Shown piece by piece: positions 23,423 through 34,473 of a stretch of DNA of 64,000 nucleotides. This DNA comes from Perognathus longimembris pacificus (lineage: Eukaryota > Chordata > Mammalia > Rodentia > Heteromyidae). The position numbers were made by a program, and so were the translations under genes. Under the pieces are notes generated by a model, which had not been told where the DNA came from, ran no database searches, and saw only the letters and a list, made by a program, of their open reading frames with translations. Within the stretch, counting starts at the first letter, position 1. Every line of letters begins with the position of its first letter. The stretch covers positions 23,214,073 to 23,278,072 of the forward strand of contig NC_063181.1 of NCBI RefSeq assembly GCF_023159225.1. The letters run 5' to 3'.

Positions 23423-24178
23423 CCCATTTTCGGGGTTCAGCAGCAAGTGGCCCGGCAAGCCAAGGCCTTCCTGTCGCTGGGGAAGATGGCAGAGGTGCAG
23501 GTGAGCAGGCGCAGGGGCAGCGGCGCGCAGTCGTGGCTGTGGTTCGCCACGGTCAAGTCGCTCATCGGCAAGGGCGTCATGCTGGCCGTGAGCCAGGGCC
23601 GCGTGCAAACCAACGTGCTCAACATCGCCAACGAGGACTGCATCAAGGTGGCGGCGGTGCTCAACAACGCCTTCTACCTGGAGAACCTGCACTTCACCAT
23701 CGAGGGCAAGGACACGCACTACTTCATCAAGACCACCACGCCCGAGAGCGACCTGGGCACCCTGCGGCTGACCAGCGGCCGCAAGGCGCTGGAGAACGGC
23801 ATCAACGTGACCGTGTCGCAGTCCACCACGGTGGTCAACGGCAGGACTCGCAGGTTCGCCGACGTGGAGATGCAGTTCGGGGCGCTGGCGCTGCACGTGC
23901 GCTACGGCATGACCCTGGACGAGGAGAAGGCGCGCATCCTGGAGCAGGCGCGGCAGCGCGCGCTCTCGCGGGCCTGGGCGCGCGAGCAGCAGCGCGTGCG
24001 CGACGGCGAGGAGGGCGCGCGCCTGTGGACGGAGGGCGAGAAGCGGCAGCTGCTGAGCGCCGGCAAGGTGCAGGGCTACGACGGGTACTACGTACTCTCC
24101 GTGGAGCAGTACCCCGAGCTGGCCGACAGCGCCAACAACATCCAGTTCCTCCGGCAGAGCGAGATCGGCAAGAGGTAA
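23423..24178 (+). CDS. TENM3: Teneurin-3 terminal coding exon (6th of 6): Tox-GHH-like domain and TCAP, with stop
   Basis: The exon gives 251 residues (818-1068 of the fragment) and stops at TAA (24176-24178). It starts Pro-Ile-Phe-Gly-Val-Gln after cctttcag. It encodes the C-terminal domain that resembles bacterial polymorphic-toxin (Tox-GHH) folds and packs outside the barrel; in the animal protein this is an adhesion-receptor domain. Segments such as '[19 protein letters not shown]' and '[18 protein letters not shown]' match TENM3 rather than TENM1, 2 or 4 as I remember them. One sequon N-V-T is present. Nearly all codons end in G or C, unlike the earlier exons, and the block is CpG-rich. 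The last residues are Gly-Lys-Arg. No frameshift or truncation is visible. Confidence 0.96.
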   Translation, partial: PIFGVQQQVARQAKAFLSLGKMAEVQVSRRRGSGAQSWLWFATVKSLIGKGVMLAVSQGRVQTNVLNIANEDCIKVAAVLNNAFYLENLHFTIEGKDTHYFIKTTTPESDLGTLRLTSGRKALENGINVTVSQSTTVVNGRTRRFADVEMQFGALALHVRYGMTLDEEKARILEQARQRALSRAWAREQQRVRDGEEGARLWTEGEKRQLLSAGKVQGYDGYYVLSVEQYPELADSANNIQFLRQSEIGKR

Positions 24179-24300
24179 CCCCTGCGGCCCGCCCCGGGCT
24201 GCGGGCTGCCGAGGGGACCCGCGCCGCCCGCCCGCCCGCCCGCCGACGAGACCAAACTGGTTCTGCTGCAATTTCTCCTGAGCCTAAACCACGCCCCCTT
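23490..24300. other. CpG-island-like block over the terminal coding exon
   Basis: The stretch is very GC-rich with dense CG dinucleotides (for example ggcgcgcag, gcgcgcgcc and a (GCCC)n run near 24227-24246). The intron before it and the 3' UTR after about 24300 are AT-rich. It is intragenic and not at a known gene start. Confidence 0.8.
24047..24175 (+). other. TENM3: Teneurin C-terminal associated peptide (TCAP-3) region
   Basis: The last 43 codons, Gln-Leu-Leu-Ser-Ala-Gly to Ser-Glu-Ile-Gly-Lys-Arg, form the TCAP segment. Visible features are a dibasic Lys-Arg just before the Gln, a possible prohormone cleavage site, and a terminal Gly followed by two basic residues, the usual form of a C-terminal amidation signal. 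TCAPs are reported in the literature as CRF-like bioactive peptides; whether this one is released is not shown by the sequence. Confidence 0.85.
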
Positions 24301-24430
24301 CGCTCAGATGTTTTTGGGGTTTCTTTTGTTGTTGTTGTTTTTGTTTTGTTTTGTTTTGTTTTCTGTAGCACAAATCCGAATCGGACTCTCCGACACAGAA
24401 GAGCCTACCAGGAGACTGATACTGCTATTA

Positions 24431-24462
24431 AATATATATATATATATGTATCCATACACACA

Positions 24463-24501
<39 letters not shown>
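24431..24501. repeat. (TA)n(CA)n microsatellite in the 3' UTR
   Basis: About ten TA units, a short spacer, then CA units with one TA interruption. Confidence 0.95.
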
Positions 24502-24503
<2 letters not shown>

Positions 24504-24624
24504 CAAAGACAACTTTTTTTCTGAATGACCTTAAAGGTGATCGGCTTTAAAGAATATGTTTACATAGGCTTCTCGCTGCATTCAAGTTGGACTGAAAGTA
24601 TTCAAAGAAAAAAAATAATAATAC

Positions 24625-24630
24625 AATAAA
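24625..24630 (+). promoter_or_regulatory. TENM3: Poly(A) signal AATAAA, proximal
   Basis: AATAAA in an A-rich stretch about 450 bp after the stop. A genomic A run follows within 15 bases, so cDNA ends here could be internal priming. Confidence 0.4.
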
Positions 24631-24973
24631 GGATGAAAAAAAAAAGGCCTCCACATTTTGCTCTGGAACATGTGTTCCTTTGAGGCATTGTAATTAACAA
24701 AGGTTCAAACAATTGCATAGAGTGTTTCCAAATAGTACCGAATTGTCGACCTTTGCTTACAGGAAGTAGTCTTTCTGCATAGGGTGTGATATATAGATAT
24801 ATAGATATATATCTGTTCATTTTAAATGTGGGGCAAAGTTACTGTTTATAAACAAACAACCCAACTGCTTTCCCTGTGCTGCTTTGTAAAAAGGACAATG
24901 GCACAACTGACTTCTGCTTCAGTGGGGATTTAATAATGGATTTTACAATACTAATGTGGTTTGCCTTGGGGGA

Positions 24974-24997
24974 AACACACACACACACACACACACA
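24974..24997. repeat. (CA)n, short, in the 3' UTR
   Basis: About 12 CA units. Confidence 0.95.
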
Positions 24998-25171
24998 AAA
25001 CTGGCAAATAGAATCCTTGTCACTGATAAGCAAAGGAAACCCTGATTTTTTTGTAAATTATGTGAGACAAGTTGTTTATGGATTTTTATATGAATTACAA
25101 TTTACTGTACATCAAATATTAGTCTCAGAGGAGTTAATTTATGTAAAGTGTTTAAAAAGTTTATACTTAAA

Positions 25172-25177
25172 AATAAA
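25172..25177 (+). promoter_or_regulatory. TENM3: Poly(A) signal AATAAA, middle
   Basis: AATAAA followed within 25 bases by 'gtgaactgtgtgctttttt', a GU/U-rich downstream element. It is a plausible alternative 3' end giving a 3' UTR of about 1 kb. Confidence 0.55.
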
Positions 25178-27153
25178 ACGATAAAAACATGTGAACTGTG
25201 TGCTTTTTTTAAAAAAAAGGGATTGCACCTTTTGTTATCTGTTATAGCTGTACAGTATAACTTATTATATTGTAGAGATATAACAACTTATGCCTATAAT
25301 GTCCAGAAGTGTTAATATTTTTGTATTAGGTTGAAAAAAAAAAAACATGCGACTTTCTATCACTAGACGATATGACAGTGAAATCCTAAATAGGTAGTGA
25401 GACAACTCTCCTTTCTCGTCCTTCTTTTCCATCAAGCCAGTGCCCTCCACCATTATCAACTAAGAGGCACCGTAGATTACCTAAACTGGGGGAATGTACT
25501 GGATGATGGGGAGTGGAGGGAAAGACAGGGAGGAGGGGTTCTCTGGCCCTCTCCTAGCCCTAGAAGTCAGTGGGGAGTTGCCATAATGAACCACGGGATT
25601 TTACTGTTAGATTATTCTTCCTTGATGGAGGGAAGAGACCGCATCAGATGCTCGGGAAACCTTTGCCAGACAGAAGGGATCTGATGTCATGGTGACGGTT
25701 AAATGTTTGTTGTAGGATCTAGAAAACATAGCAGAAACCCCAGAAAATGGTGAGCAAGCCAGAGGGAGCCAGTCAGAGTGAAGCTGGCTGGTGTTGGATT
25801 TGGACCCTCCAACCAGCAAGAAAGACCGAAAAAAAAAAGGATGGGGGGGACCCAGAGACGCCTGTAAGCCCAGTGACCCAACCATCTTGGGTGGGGGCTG
25901 TCTAGAATGGCAGCCTGGCTTTCCCAGAGAGGCCAGAGGTGCAGACCCAGCGGGAAGGGAGTAGACGGCAGTGGCCTCCTGTCTGCTCACATGCAGGGCC
26001 ACCAAGCACTCTGTGCCAGCCCAGCCCGCTCTGACAAGTCTTTCGTGAGCACTAAATTCAGCCACACACAAAAAAATATTTTTAGAAAATATTCCTCAGT
26101 TCATTGAGCTATAGTACACACTGTTTTCCTCTATGTATAATGGTGATAAAATATAGCAAGTGAACATGTCGTAACTATAAAGGTTCAAGTGATGTATTGA
26201 AAATAATTTTCTAACTGCTTTGTATGTTTCACATACTCTAAATTGCACAGTAGGCGTGTTTATTAAACAGATTGGCTGGGAAAGCTTCAAAATAGCTACT
26301 GACTTTACAGTGTCAGTGCTGTTTCCTGTCTTTGTGTATTTGGTAGAGCATACCGAAGTAATTAATCTTCTAATGAATGCTGATATTTTATTAGAATGAA
26401 AGCACAGATTAGCATTAATATTTTTTATCCTGGAAATCCTTTGGCAAGTATTATGAAGCCCAAATTTAGAAAACTATGAGATTTCAAACCACATAAACAT
26501 GGCTCTGTTTTACATTTTTATTTTTTAACTGTTAACTTAGGTATTTACAGTTCTGTCCAATGGAACTTCTGCAGGACTGTATTTAGCATGCTGTAAGTAT
26601 TTTGGGGTGAAATAGGCTCTGAGTCTAAATTCTCAAGAAATGTCACTGACCATGAAAAGCTTGTACCACGTGACAGAAGTAAAATTATAGTCTTAACCTC
26701 TTCTCCACATGGACTGGTCTTTACAGGGGCACCGAAAAATGACACATTTGGAGAATCTCCTGGTGCTTATTTTAAATGAAGTCAAATCTACCCAATTAGT
26801 GTCTTGTTAGTAGGTATAATGAGCCTATTTCTTTCTAAAAAGGCTTGTGATCTGAACATGCTTTTACAACAAATAGTGACCTTGGGAAATATGTAAACAA
26901 AAGATCTTTTTCTAAGAGTGGGGGTGGGGTAGGGGACTGTATAATGAAAAGAATTAGCTTACACACACACACACAGAAAAAAAAGAAATTGATATTCAAA
27001 GTATTTTAGGCAAAGCCAGTCAAAATGCTTTCATGATATTTTGAGATGTAAATTTTGTCTGATTTGTATTGTTCTTTTCATTTGCCTTCTTAACTTTATA
27101 TGTGACCTGAATTTTCCATAACTTGATGACTATAGATTGCATCTAGGCATTCC

Positions 27154-27159
27154 AATAAA
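27154..27159 (+). promoter_or_regulatory. TENM3: Poly(A) signal AATAAA, distal (best candidate for the main 3' end)
   Basis: 'ccaataaaagcc' is followed by 'aatgtgtgtgtgtttatat' and then a T run: a correctly spaced signal and GU-rich element. It would give a 3' UTR of about 3 kb, a size usual for teneurin mRNAs. Confidence 0.65.
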
Positions 27160-27180
27160 AGCCAACCCAATGTGTGTGTG

Positions 27181-30100
27181 TTTATATATTTTTTCAAATC
27201 TTGGCCTGGCCTGTATTGCTTTTGTGTTTAACACGGAGCACAAAAAAAAGAAAGAAAGAAAAGAAAAAAACAGACAGAATTTGTGGGGTATTGATTTGGT
27301 TGCAATCCAGTTGTTATTATCTTTGACTTTATTTATTTATTTTTTTTGTCTACTGGCCAGAATGCCAGCTCAAGTGTGTGCACTTCACAAAAGACTCTTT
27401 CCTGGCCTACTTTAGAAAAACCTTAAATACACTCCTACAAAGACAAACACTCTCACTGTAAAGAATTTTTTTAATCACCCATTACTACTGGAAAGCAGGT
27501 CTCATTCCTGTGATCCTGACAATAAGTGTGCTTAATTAAAACACTTGATTAGAATAATCAGTTTGGGCCTGATAGGCTCGCAGCCTCCTGGAGTTGTGTA
27601 CACATACATACAGACTGGCTGATTAGGGCATGCTTCCTTCAGCAATTCCAAGATAGCAGGCCAGGGCTTTAATTTTAGCTGGAAACTGCAGACTTCACCA
27701 CACTTACTTTGTAAGTTACCGTCACAACTTGGTAACTAACGTATGGGTCCACAGGAATCAGGTCACCCTACTTGGCAAACTGATTCAATTCTTCTTGTTA
27801 TAGTTTAATACGCTTGAAAAAGGGAGTTGAGAAGAGCACAGGTAAATTACTATTCTTGCTCTTGACAGTGCCTTAAAAAGAATGTCTGGACAAATGCAAA
27901 ACCAACAGTGTACATAAAGCTTGGAGAAATAATTTCTGGGTATAGGACAGCTGCTGCCATATCCTATGAGTTTGGATATGAAATTTGTCCATTTACATTC
28001 CTCTCACATTCCCTAAGAGTTGCATGGGATTCTAACCACCCAGCCGGAACAAAAGAACATCTGAATAGAAACACCCTAAATCAAGAACAGCCCTGAAACA
28101 CTTTCAGAAGAAAAGAATATGCTGCCTTTCATGCACTACCTACCCATGTTCATACATTGACTTATTCGCCATCTTTTCTGTCTCTTGTCCTGGCCAGATG
28201 CAGCTATTTCTCTCACCTGCTAAACAGCAAGTCTTTGACTTGGGTGCTTTTAGAATAAAAGCCCCTGAAAGGGAAAGTCAGGAGACAGTGATCCACATTA
28301 TAATCTGCCTAGCCAGTGCTCACAGAGCCTCACTGGCTAGAGCACAGAGAATAGGGCCCAGCCACACTGAAGACTGCCACCACTCAACTTAGGTGGGATG
28401 GGATGACATTGGATCTCAGCAAGTAGAAGAAGCCCACCCCTGGGCAGCCTTGAAGTGCAACATAGCATAGATACCCACCCTATCTTCCTACAGAGAAACT
28501 ATCTAAGTCCAGCAACCTACTCCTTCATAGCAAAATCTAAAAGGTGAAGTTCAAGAGAGGAAGAGAAATTTGAGTATATGGGCTTGAAACCAAAGGAAGC
28601 ATAGATTTCCAATTCACTGCTAGACTTTACTACATCACACAGTGTCCTGGTAATGCTCCCTCAGGAAGATTCTAAAAACATTACTCATCATTCCTACTTG
28701 TGTGGGACTCTGATTTTTAAAGGGATTCCATGATTATAGTCATGATGTGTTTGGTATTTTATGTTTTGTTTTTATTTTTGTGCCTGTCTGGGGGTTTGAA
28801 CTCAGGACTGGGCAATGCCTGTTCAGCTTTTTTACCCGAGATTCATGCTATATCACTTGAGCTACAGTTCCACTTCCAGTTTTTTGGTAGTTAATTGGAG
28901 GTAAGAGTCTCATGGACTTCCCTGTCCAGGCTGGCTTTGAACAGAAATCCTCAGATCTCAGCTGCCTGAATAGCTAGGATTACAGGTGCTCTGTTCATGA
29001 TGTGTCTTGTCATCATATAAAGTTTCTCCTAACCCACTAACCATGTTTTAAGCTTCCTTTGCCCCTGATAGTTCTAGCTCCTCAGCCCATCTCCTATTGT
29101 AGAGTAATAAGTGTGCCTTGAAATATTAATGATAATGTTAATTATGAGTTCTAAAATAAAAACCATTGGGCTGTGCACCCAGATTCTCCAGAAGTTATTC
29201 ATTTGGATTGGGTCACCCTATCAAGCCTAGGAAAAAAATTAAAATTCATTACTTAGAAGTCATTATTACCCATTTCAGCCACAGCATTAAGCTGGAGTAC
29301 CACAGCGGTATGGCTGAACCATTGGAATTTTCTGCCTTCTAATTTAAGCCATCTAATGAATTTCCTTTCTGGCCAGAGCTCTTATGTGCTACCCACTACT
29401 TCTGCAAGCAATGGTCTCTTGATGTCAGTTAATTACTAATAACTTTTAGGTAAATTGAGTAAACCTTTTCATTTATGAACTGACTTAAAATTCTGCCATG
29501 GAGGAATACGGGATTCCTGGAGCCTGCCCGGTATAGAGAGAACTTACTATAAACTGATTCTAAGCCTACAGTAACATCATTATTCAGTTTAGAGTTAATG
29601 GGTTCTACAAAGCAAATTTAATAAATCCTTCTGGGAACTAAACTGAGGAAAATTAAAATTAGAAGCATAAATTGTGACTTCTAGGGCAAGAGAGTGGCTC
29701 GGTTACAGTCTTCCTGCTTATAAGGTGAATTGTGAGTTGGGCTTTCACAGGCTCTAACCACAGGCATCCGGCCTGCATTAGGAAGGGAAATCACATTCTT
29801 TTACACGTGTGCAGAGACTTTCCGAATTCCATCACAATGGCTATTTCTACACGACATCACCCACTGCCTAGAACGGACAGGATTTACAAGTGGTCCACTG
29901 GGTCAAAAGGAATTCTTTAAACATTTCACAAGTTAACTTTATCAATGTGAGGGAGCATAAGTGCCCAAGGAGCTAAAACGACAAGTTCTCTGACATGACT
30001 GCAAGGCTGGAAATGGAACTACTCAGAGAAAGCTTCCTTACCACTCTCTTCCACCCGGGTTTCTTAACACGGTGATTAATGAGGGCGTGAGTGGAGATAT

Positions 30101-30195
30101 TACCCTGTCCCAAATGACCCCCACCTGCAAAGATGAATACAAGAGAGATTTTAAGTGCCCCTGTGCTAAAGAATAGTCTTCAAAACAACTTTAGG
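27181..30195. other. Intergenic sequence downstream of TENM3
   Basis: AT-rich, with A-rich and T-rich runs near 27240-27350. One reversed composite SINE lies at 28780-28995. I see no gene, pseudogene or other repeat. Confidence 0.6.
28780..28995 (-). mobile_element. Composite B1-like/tRNA-like SINE, minus strand
   Basis: On the + strand it reads 'gggtttgaactcaggactgg', 'cttgagctacagttccactt', 'gtctcatggacttccctg' and 'gaatagctaggattacagg', the reverse of the composite SINE. Confidence 0.85.
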
Positions 30196-30406
30196 ATTTC
30201 TCTCTCTGCTCTCGCCTCCTCTCCTCTTCCTTCTCTCTGCTCTTCTTTCTTTCTCCTTCTCCCCTCTTTTCCCTTAATTCTTCCTTTCCTCTTCTGCCCC
30301 CTTCCATAGCTCTTTCCTCCACCTCTTCTTCCTCTTTCTCCTCCTCCTTTCTCCTCTTCCTTCCCCCTCACCTCCTCCTCTTCCTCTTCTCTCTCTCTCC
30401 CTTTCT
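30196..30406. repeat. Polypyrimidine tract (C/T-rich, about 210 bp)
   Basis: A nearly pure C/T stretch of mixed TCC, TTC and CT units with a few purine interruptions. The minus-strand Arg/Gly/Glu/Lys-rich ORF here is an artefact of composition. Confidence 0.9.
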
Positions 30407-30977
30407 GGATTTACACCAACAGACGCTATCTAAAGTACAACCAATCAGATAGGATCTACCCATATATCCTTCTGAGTCTTAGGAAAACTCTAACAGTCCC
30501 TTGGTAGACCAGATGGACTGTTAACTCACTCATCACTAAATCATAGAGAACTAGAGTCTCTCAGGTCCAAATTGTTGACACAAGGCTATAGAGACTTAGG
30601 TTTTTAACGCTCACTTCAGCTATAACATTATTTCCCAGATCAAGGCTGGGGTTTGTGCGTCAGTCTCAAGCATTGGCATGGGCACTGCAAAACACAGATA
30701 ACACAGAGACGAGAGGGAGGGAGAGCCATGGCTACAGCTGGCCTAATCTACTCCACAGAGACAGCCCGTGGAAGAGAGCAAAGGAAGAGAGTACCTTTCT
30801 CAATGTCCCTCTCCCATTCCTCTTTGATTTCCCCTTCAGTTTTCAGGGCCTGGCCTCTGAGAGAGGGAGAGATTGTCCCAACATCTGGTGGCACAGTGGC
30901 TGGGACTTGACAGGAGGCTTGGGCCCCAGAGCTGAACCTCAGACCTGCCTGGCCAAGAACACTTTCAGGAAATGCTC

Positions 30978-30997
30978 TAGCGCCCCCTGGTGATGAG
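30978..30997 (-). promoter_or_regulatory. CTCF-like binding motif, minus orientation
   Basis: The + strand reads TAGCGCCCCCTGGTGATG; its reverse complement contains CACCAGGGGGCGCTA, which fits the CTCF core (CCASYAGRKGGCRS) very closely. Read in the usual direction, the motif points toward TENM3. Occupancy cannot be judged from sequence. Confidence 0.65.
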
Positions 30998-32102
30998 TGC
31001 CTGTGGCGAGGACAGTGGTGGACAGCAAAGCTGCAGCTTCAAACCAGAAACTCAAAACCCCTTCAGGTCACCCTTAACACTTTCAGGAGTTGGACCAATG
31101 CAAATGATCCCCTATTTCCCAATCTCTGCTCTGCCCACAGAGTTTCACACACAAAGCGATTGCTTCTGCTTCATGCACCACCTCACTGAGGCCTGGTCCT
31201 CGCAAAAATCACTCCCCTAAGATTCCCCTTCACGTCAAGCAGAAAGTCTGTCAAGCAATGTTCCTCTCGCTTGGCAGATCAAAATAAGGCCCTTCCTCCC
31301 TGGAGTTGTCCGCAGGCTATTTGAGTTCTGCAGCCCCCTGAAAAACAACGATTTCTGAACTACCACATTGTTTCCCTTCTACTTTTCATGTTAACAGTCC
31401 TGTCGCTGGGAAGACTTTCCCAGAAGGACAGATCATTTAAATTCAGAGTGGCATTTTATTTCTGCAGGAGCTAGGTTCTCACGGAAAGTGCTAGAATGAC
31501 AGCCTGGAAAGAGTGGAGCCTTTCCTGTTTTCCCACCTCTCCCCCTCCTCCCCACTACCACCAGGGTGACATCCACTCTCCCTCCTCTACCATCAGCAGG
31601 AACAATTGGGTTTCCAACCTTTGCCTCCTAGCTTGTCACTCAGATATGCCAATAGATGCTCATTTTAAGTGGCAGCCGGTGCCAAAGTCCTGTCTTCAGA
31701 AACCCCCTTGGGTGCAGATATTGGCATTTCTGGAGGCCTGTGGTGACCCAATAAACAGGCCTGTATTCCTACTGAGGCGAGAGGGGAGACCAACAAAGGC
31801 AACAGGAAGTGGAAAGTATCACCTAAGATAAAGGGCAGGTTATAGGGAGGGTGGAGCCCTGTGTGAAAACCCAAATGGGTCTCTAACTGGATACCACATT
31901 CAGCACCACTGGCCCAGGCAGAGAGTTGGTGGAGGGACACAGGGCACCCCAATACCTGTCCCTGGTGCCCCCACTTCCTAGTGCTCCCCTACCTCACCCA
32001 GTTCATTTTCCCCAATTCATCAGGAATGTATTCTCACAGGCCACCTGGGAGCTAAAATGATGGAGAGAGAAGGGCTCAGTATAAAATCTCTCCTCCTCCC
32101 TT

Positions 32103-32108
<6 letters not shown>

Positions 32109-32144
<36 letters not shown>
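32109..32144. repeat. (CA)n microsatellite
   Basis: About 18 CA units. Confidence 0.98.
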
Positions 32145-32146
<2 letters not shown>

Positions 32147-34049
32147 CAAGACCCATCAGGGAACCAATGGCCTCAAGAAGGAGAAATGTTGCACCCTTCT
32201 CCCTGAGACTCTGTTTCCCTCATACTTCAGACAATGGCTTTTAGTTCTTGGCTAAAAGTGTTTCCCCCTCTTGCCTCTGTCAAGGGACAAAGCAGTTGGG
32301 GAGGGATGCAGAGGTGAGATGAGGGACTAAGCACCCCCTTCCTGCCCAGGTTGGTGGCTCCTCAGCAAAGCGGTCCTCAGGCAAGTCCTTGCTTCTTAAG
32401 TGCAGGCTGGCAGCCGTCCAGATTCTGTCCAGATCATGTCGTAAATCTGCTCTCAGTTTGAGTTCTCCATCCTGCTTCCCAGTCCCCATGGCCTCCTGCC
32501 CAAGTGTGACTGGCTGTGATCTTGGCCAGTTGGGAAGGGGAGGGGAAAGAAAACTGGGGCTCTGGATTCTTTGAAGGGCATGACTCCCCAATTACTTCCT
32601 GCTCATTAAGATGTGGACAAACCTTGCCTTGCCTATAGTAAATCAAAGAAAACAGGACTAGCCTTTGCCACACTCAGCTTGGTCTGCGGCCTCCCGCCAA
32701 TTAGCACTCCAGTTAATCAAACTTAGCAGGTCCGGGGGAGGCAGCGGAGCTGGGAGAAGCCCCAGAGCAAGGGAGAGCCGCTGGCTTGCTAGTCGTGCCA
32801 TGCCTGACCAAAGACAGACACTTGCTGTCTCTGCACCTCAGTTTTCTCCATCTTTAAAGTGGGACAAAGCCTCTGCCCTGAGCTGTTCATGTCATCACCT
32901 GCACCCATAAAGCTGAGCATGGGGGGCTGGGTGGGGGAAGGTTGGAAGGTTAATGCTAGTATTCAGGCACCTATCCACATCTTCTGGAAATATCCCTAGT
33001 GCTGAGAACCCATTTGCCCCACAGGGTGGTCTCTGGGCTCTGTTTGGAGTCTCATCTAGGAAAGGAAAGGAGAGGCCTCTCCCTTACACCCCCTAGACAG
33101 TGGGTAAGGATCTGGTGGTCGGAATTCTTGGCAATGCTGTGCCAAGCCCCTGGTTTGACTGCAGGAACACAGCTAGGAAGACTCCATCCTCCACCCTTTG
33201 AGAACCAGTAGACAGTGGGGCACCACACAGGATAAGGGTCATCTTCAAAATGCTGCCCAAGCTCTGCCCCCATTCAGAAACTAAGGGGCTGAGGGAAGTG
33301 GAGGGAACATTGGAACACAGCAACCTTGTGTCTGTGCCAGTGTACTGAATCCACTGTGCCTCACAGCCCAGGAGGCCTGCCTGCCAGGCCCAGTTCAGTG
33401 TGCTGGCGCTTCTGCTTCCAGCACAACCTTTGAGGTCTCTGGCAATGACTGTCCCCAGATGACTGTCCACCACGAGAGTGACTAGAGCCAAAGGACACCG
33501 AGGGGATTGCAGCATGTGGTTCTTCTCTCATCAGTAAGAGCAGCTCTGCTCGTGTTGGTGTCTAATCCTCTTAGGATGCCAAAAGCAAATCAAGACATGA
33601 CAGATGAAGGTCCTGCTGGGAGCCCCCAGCTACTCTTGCTGGAGGAGCAATGGTCACCCTGACAGCATGGTCCTGAACTCGTAGTCACACACATCAGCCT
33701 AGGGTCCACCCAGGACTCCCTCCCACCAGCACCTCCCATGGTGTTTAGCAAGCAGTCCCAGTGCCAAGGGGGTACTAAGCAAGGACTCTGGGGAGTGGCA
33801 TAGCCCGCGTCCCTACTTTCTCCCTCTTGTGCCCCTTACACACTTGGCCAGCGCCACTCACAGCCCTCACCAGCATCCGGGTTTGCACTGAGACCCTCTG
33901 TGGGTCTCCTTAAGGATGGAGATGCAAATCAGTGCAAGCTGACCCCCACTGTGCCCACACACCCCTGCTGCAGCCATCCCCCAAGACCTCCGGCCTCTGG
34001 AAGGGAGCCCAGGACAGAGGGAAGACAGTCCAACCATGCCTTGTGTGCA

Positions 34050-34428
34050 CACACACATCCTCATGCCAGCACCACCACAAATCACATACACAAACACACA
34101 CCCTCTCTCCACAATCATACACACTCCACAATCACACAAACCTCTCCATGATCACATATGCACACACTCTCCACAATCACACACACACACGAACAGTCAC
34201 ACATGCATATCCTCCCTCCATAGCCACACACACCCTCTCTCCACATTCACACACACATGCTCTCTCCACAATCACACATGCACACTCTTTCTCCAAAATC
34301 ACATGCATACCCTCCCTACACACACACACACTCAATAATAACACATACACCCTCTCCACAACCACACACACATACTCTCCACATTCACACACACATTCAC
34401 ACACTCTCTGCTTCCCATCACACACACA

Positions 34429-34471
<43 letters not shown>
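34050..34471. repeat. CA-rich degenerate minisatellite ending in (CA)n
   Basis: Many imperfect copies of a unit of about 20-30 bp of the form 'ctctccacaatcacacaca' repeat from about 34100 to 34400. They are followed by a clean (CA)n at 34419-34471. Long His/Thr-rich and Cys/Val-rich ORFs on the two strands come only from the repeat. Confidence 0.9.

Positions 34472-34473
<2 letters not shown>

Larger units (their letters stand above)
24179..27180 (+). other. TENM3: TENM3 3' untranslated region (probable extent)
   Basis: It follows the TAA. It has no SINE and keeps an AT-rich character, with T-rich, (TTTTG)n and (TA)n/(CA)n simple repeats near its start. Three AATAAA signals mark possible ends at about 24.65, 25.2 and 27.18 kb. 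The extent is inferred from the distal signal and its GU-rich downstream sequence; transcript evidence is not available here. Confidence 0.65.
30407..34030. other. Intergenic sequence, moderate GC
   Basis: No gene is recognised. It contains the CTCF-like motif at 30978 and a (CA)n at 32109-32144. 'ccgccaattagcactccag' and 'gttaatcaaac' near 32694-32722 are homeodomain-like sites but prove nothing. The rest shows nothing I can name. Confidence 0.5.

Noticed and set aside
23375..24271. A 298-codon minus-strand ORF over the last exon
   Set aside because: Leu/Ala/Gly-rich shadow of the GC-rich exon with no family similarity.
23254..24528. A 424-codon + strand ORF in another frame over the last exon
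   Set aside because: It is out of frame with the teneurin coding sequence and Arg/Ala/Gly-rich, ending in the (TA)n/(CA)n repeat. High GC removes stop codons in all frames. The teneurin frame has clear family homology.
30180..30371. Arg/Gly/Glu/Lys-rich minus-strand ORF
   Set aside because: It is the purine strand of a polypyrimidine tract.
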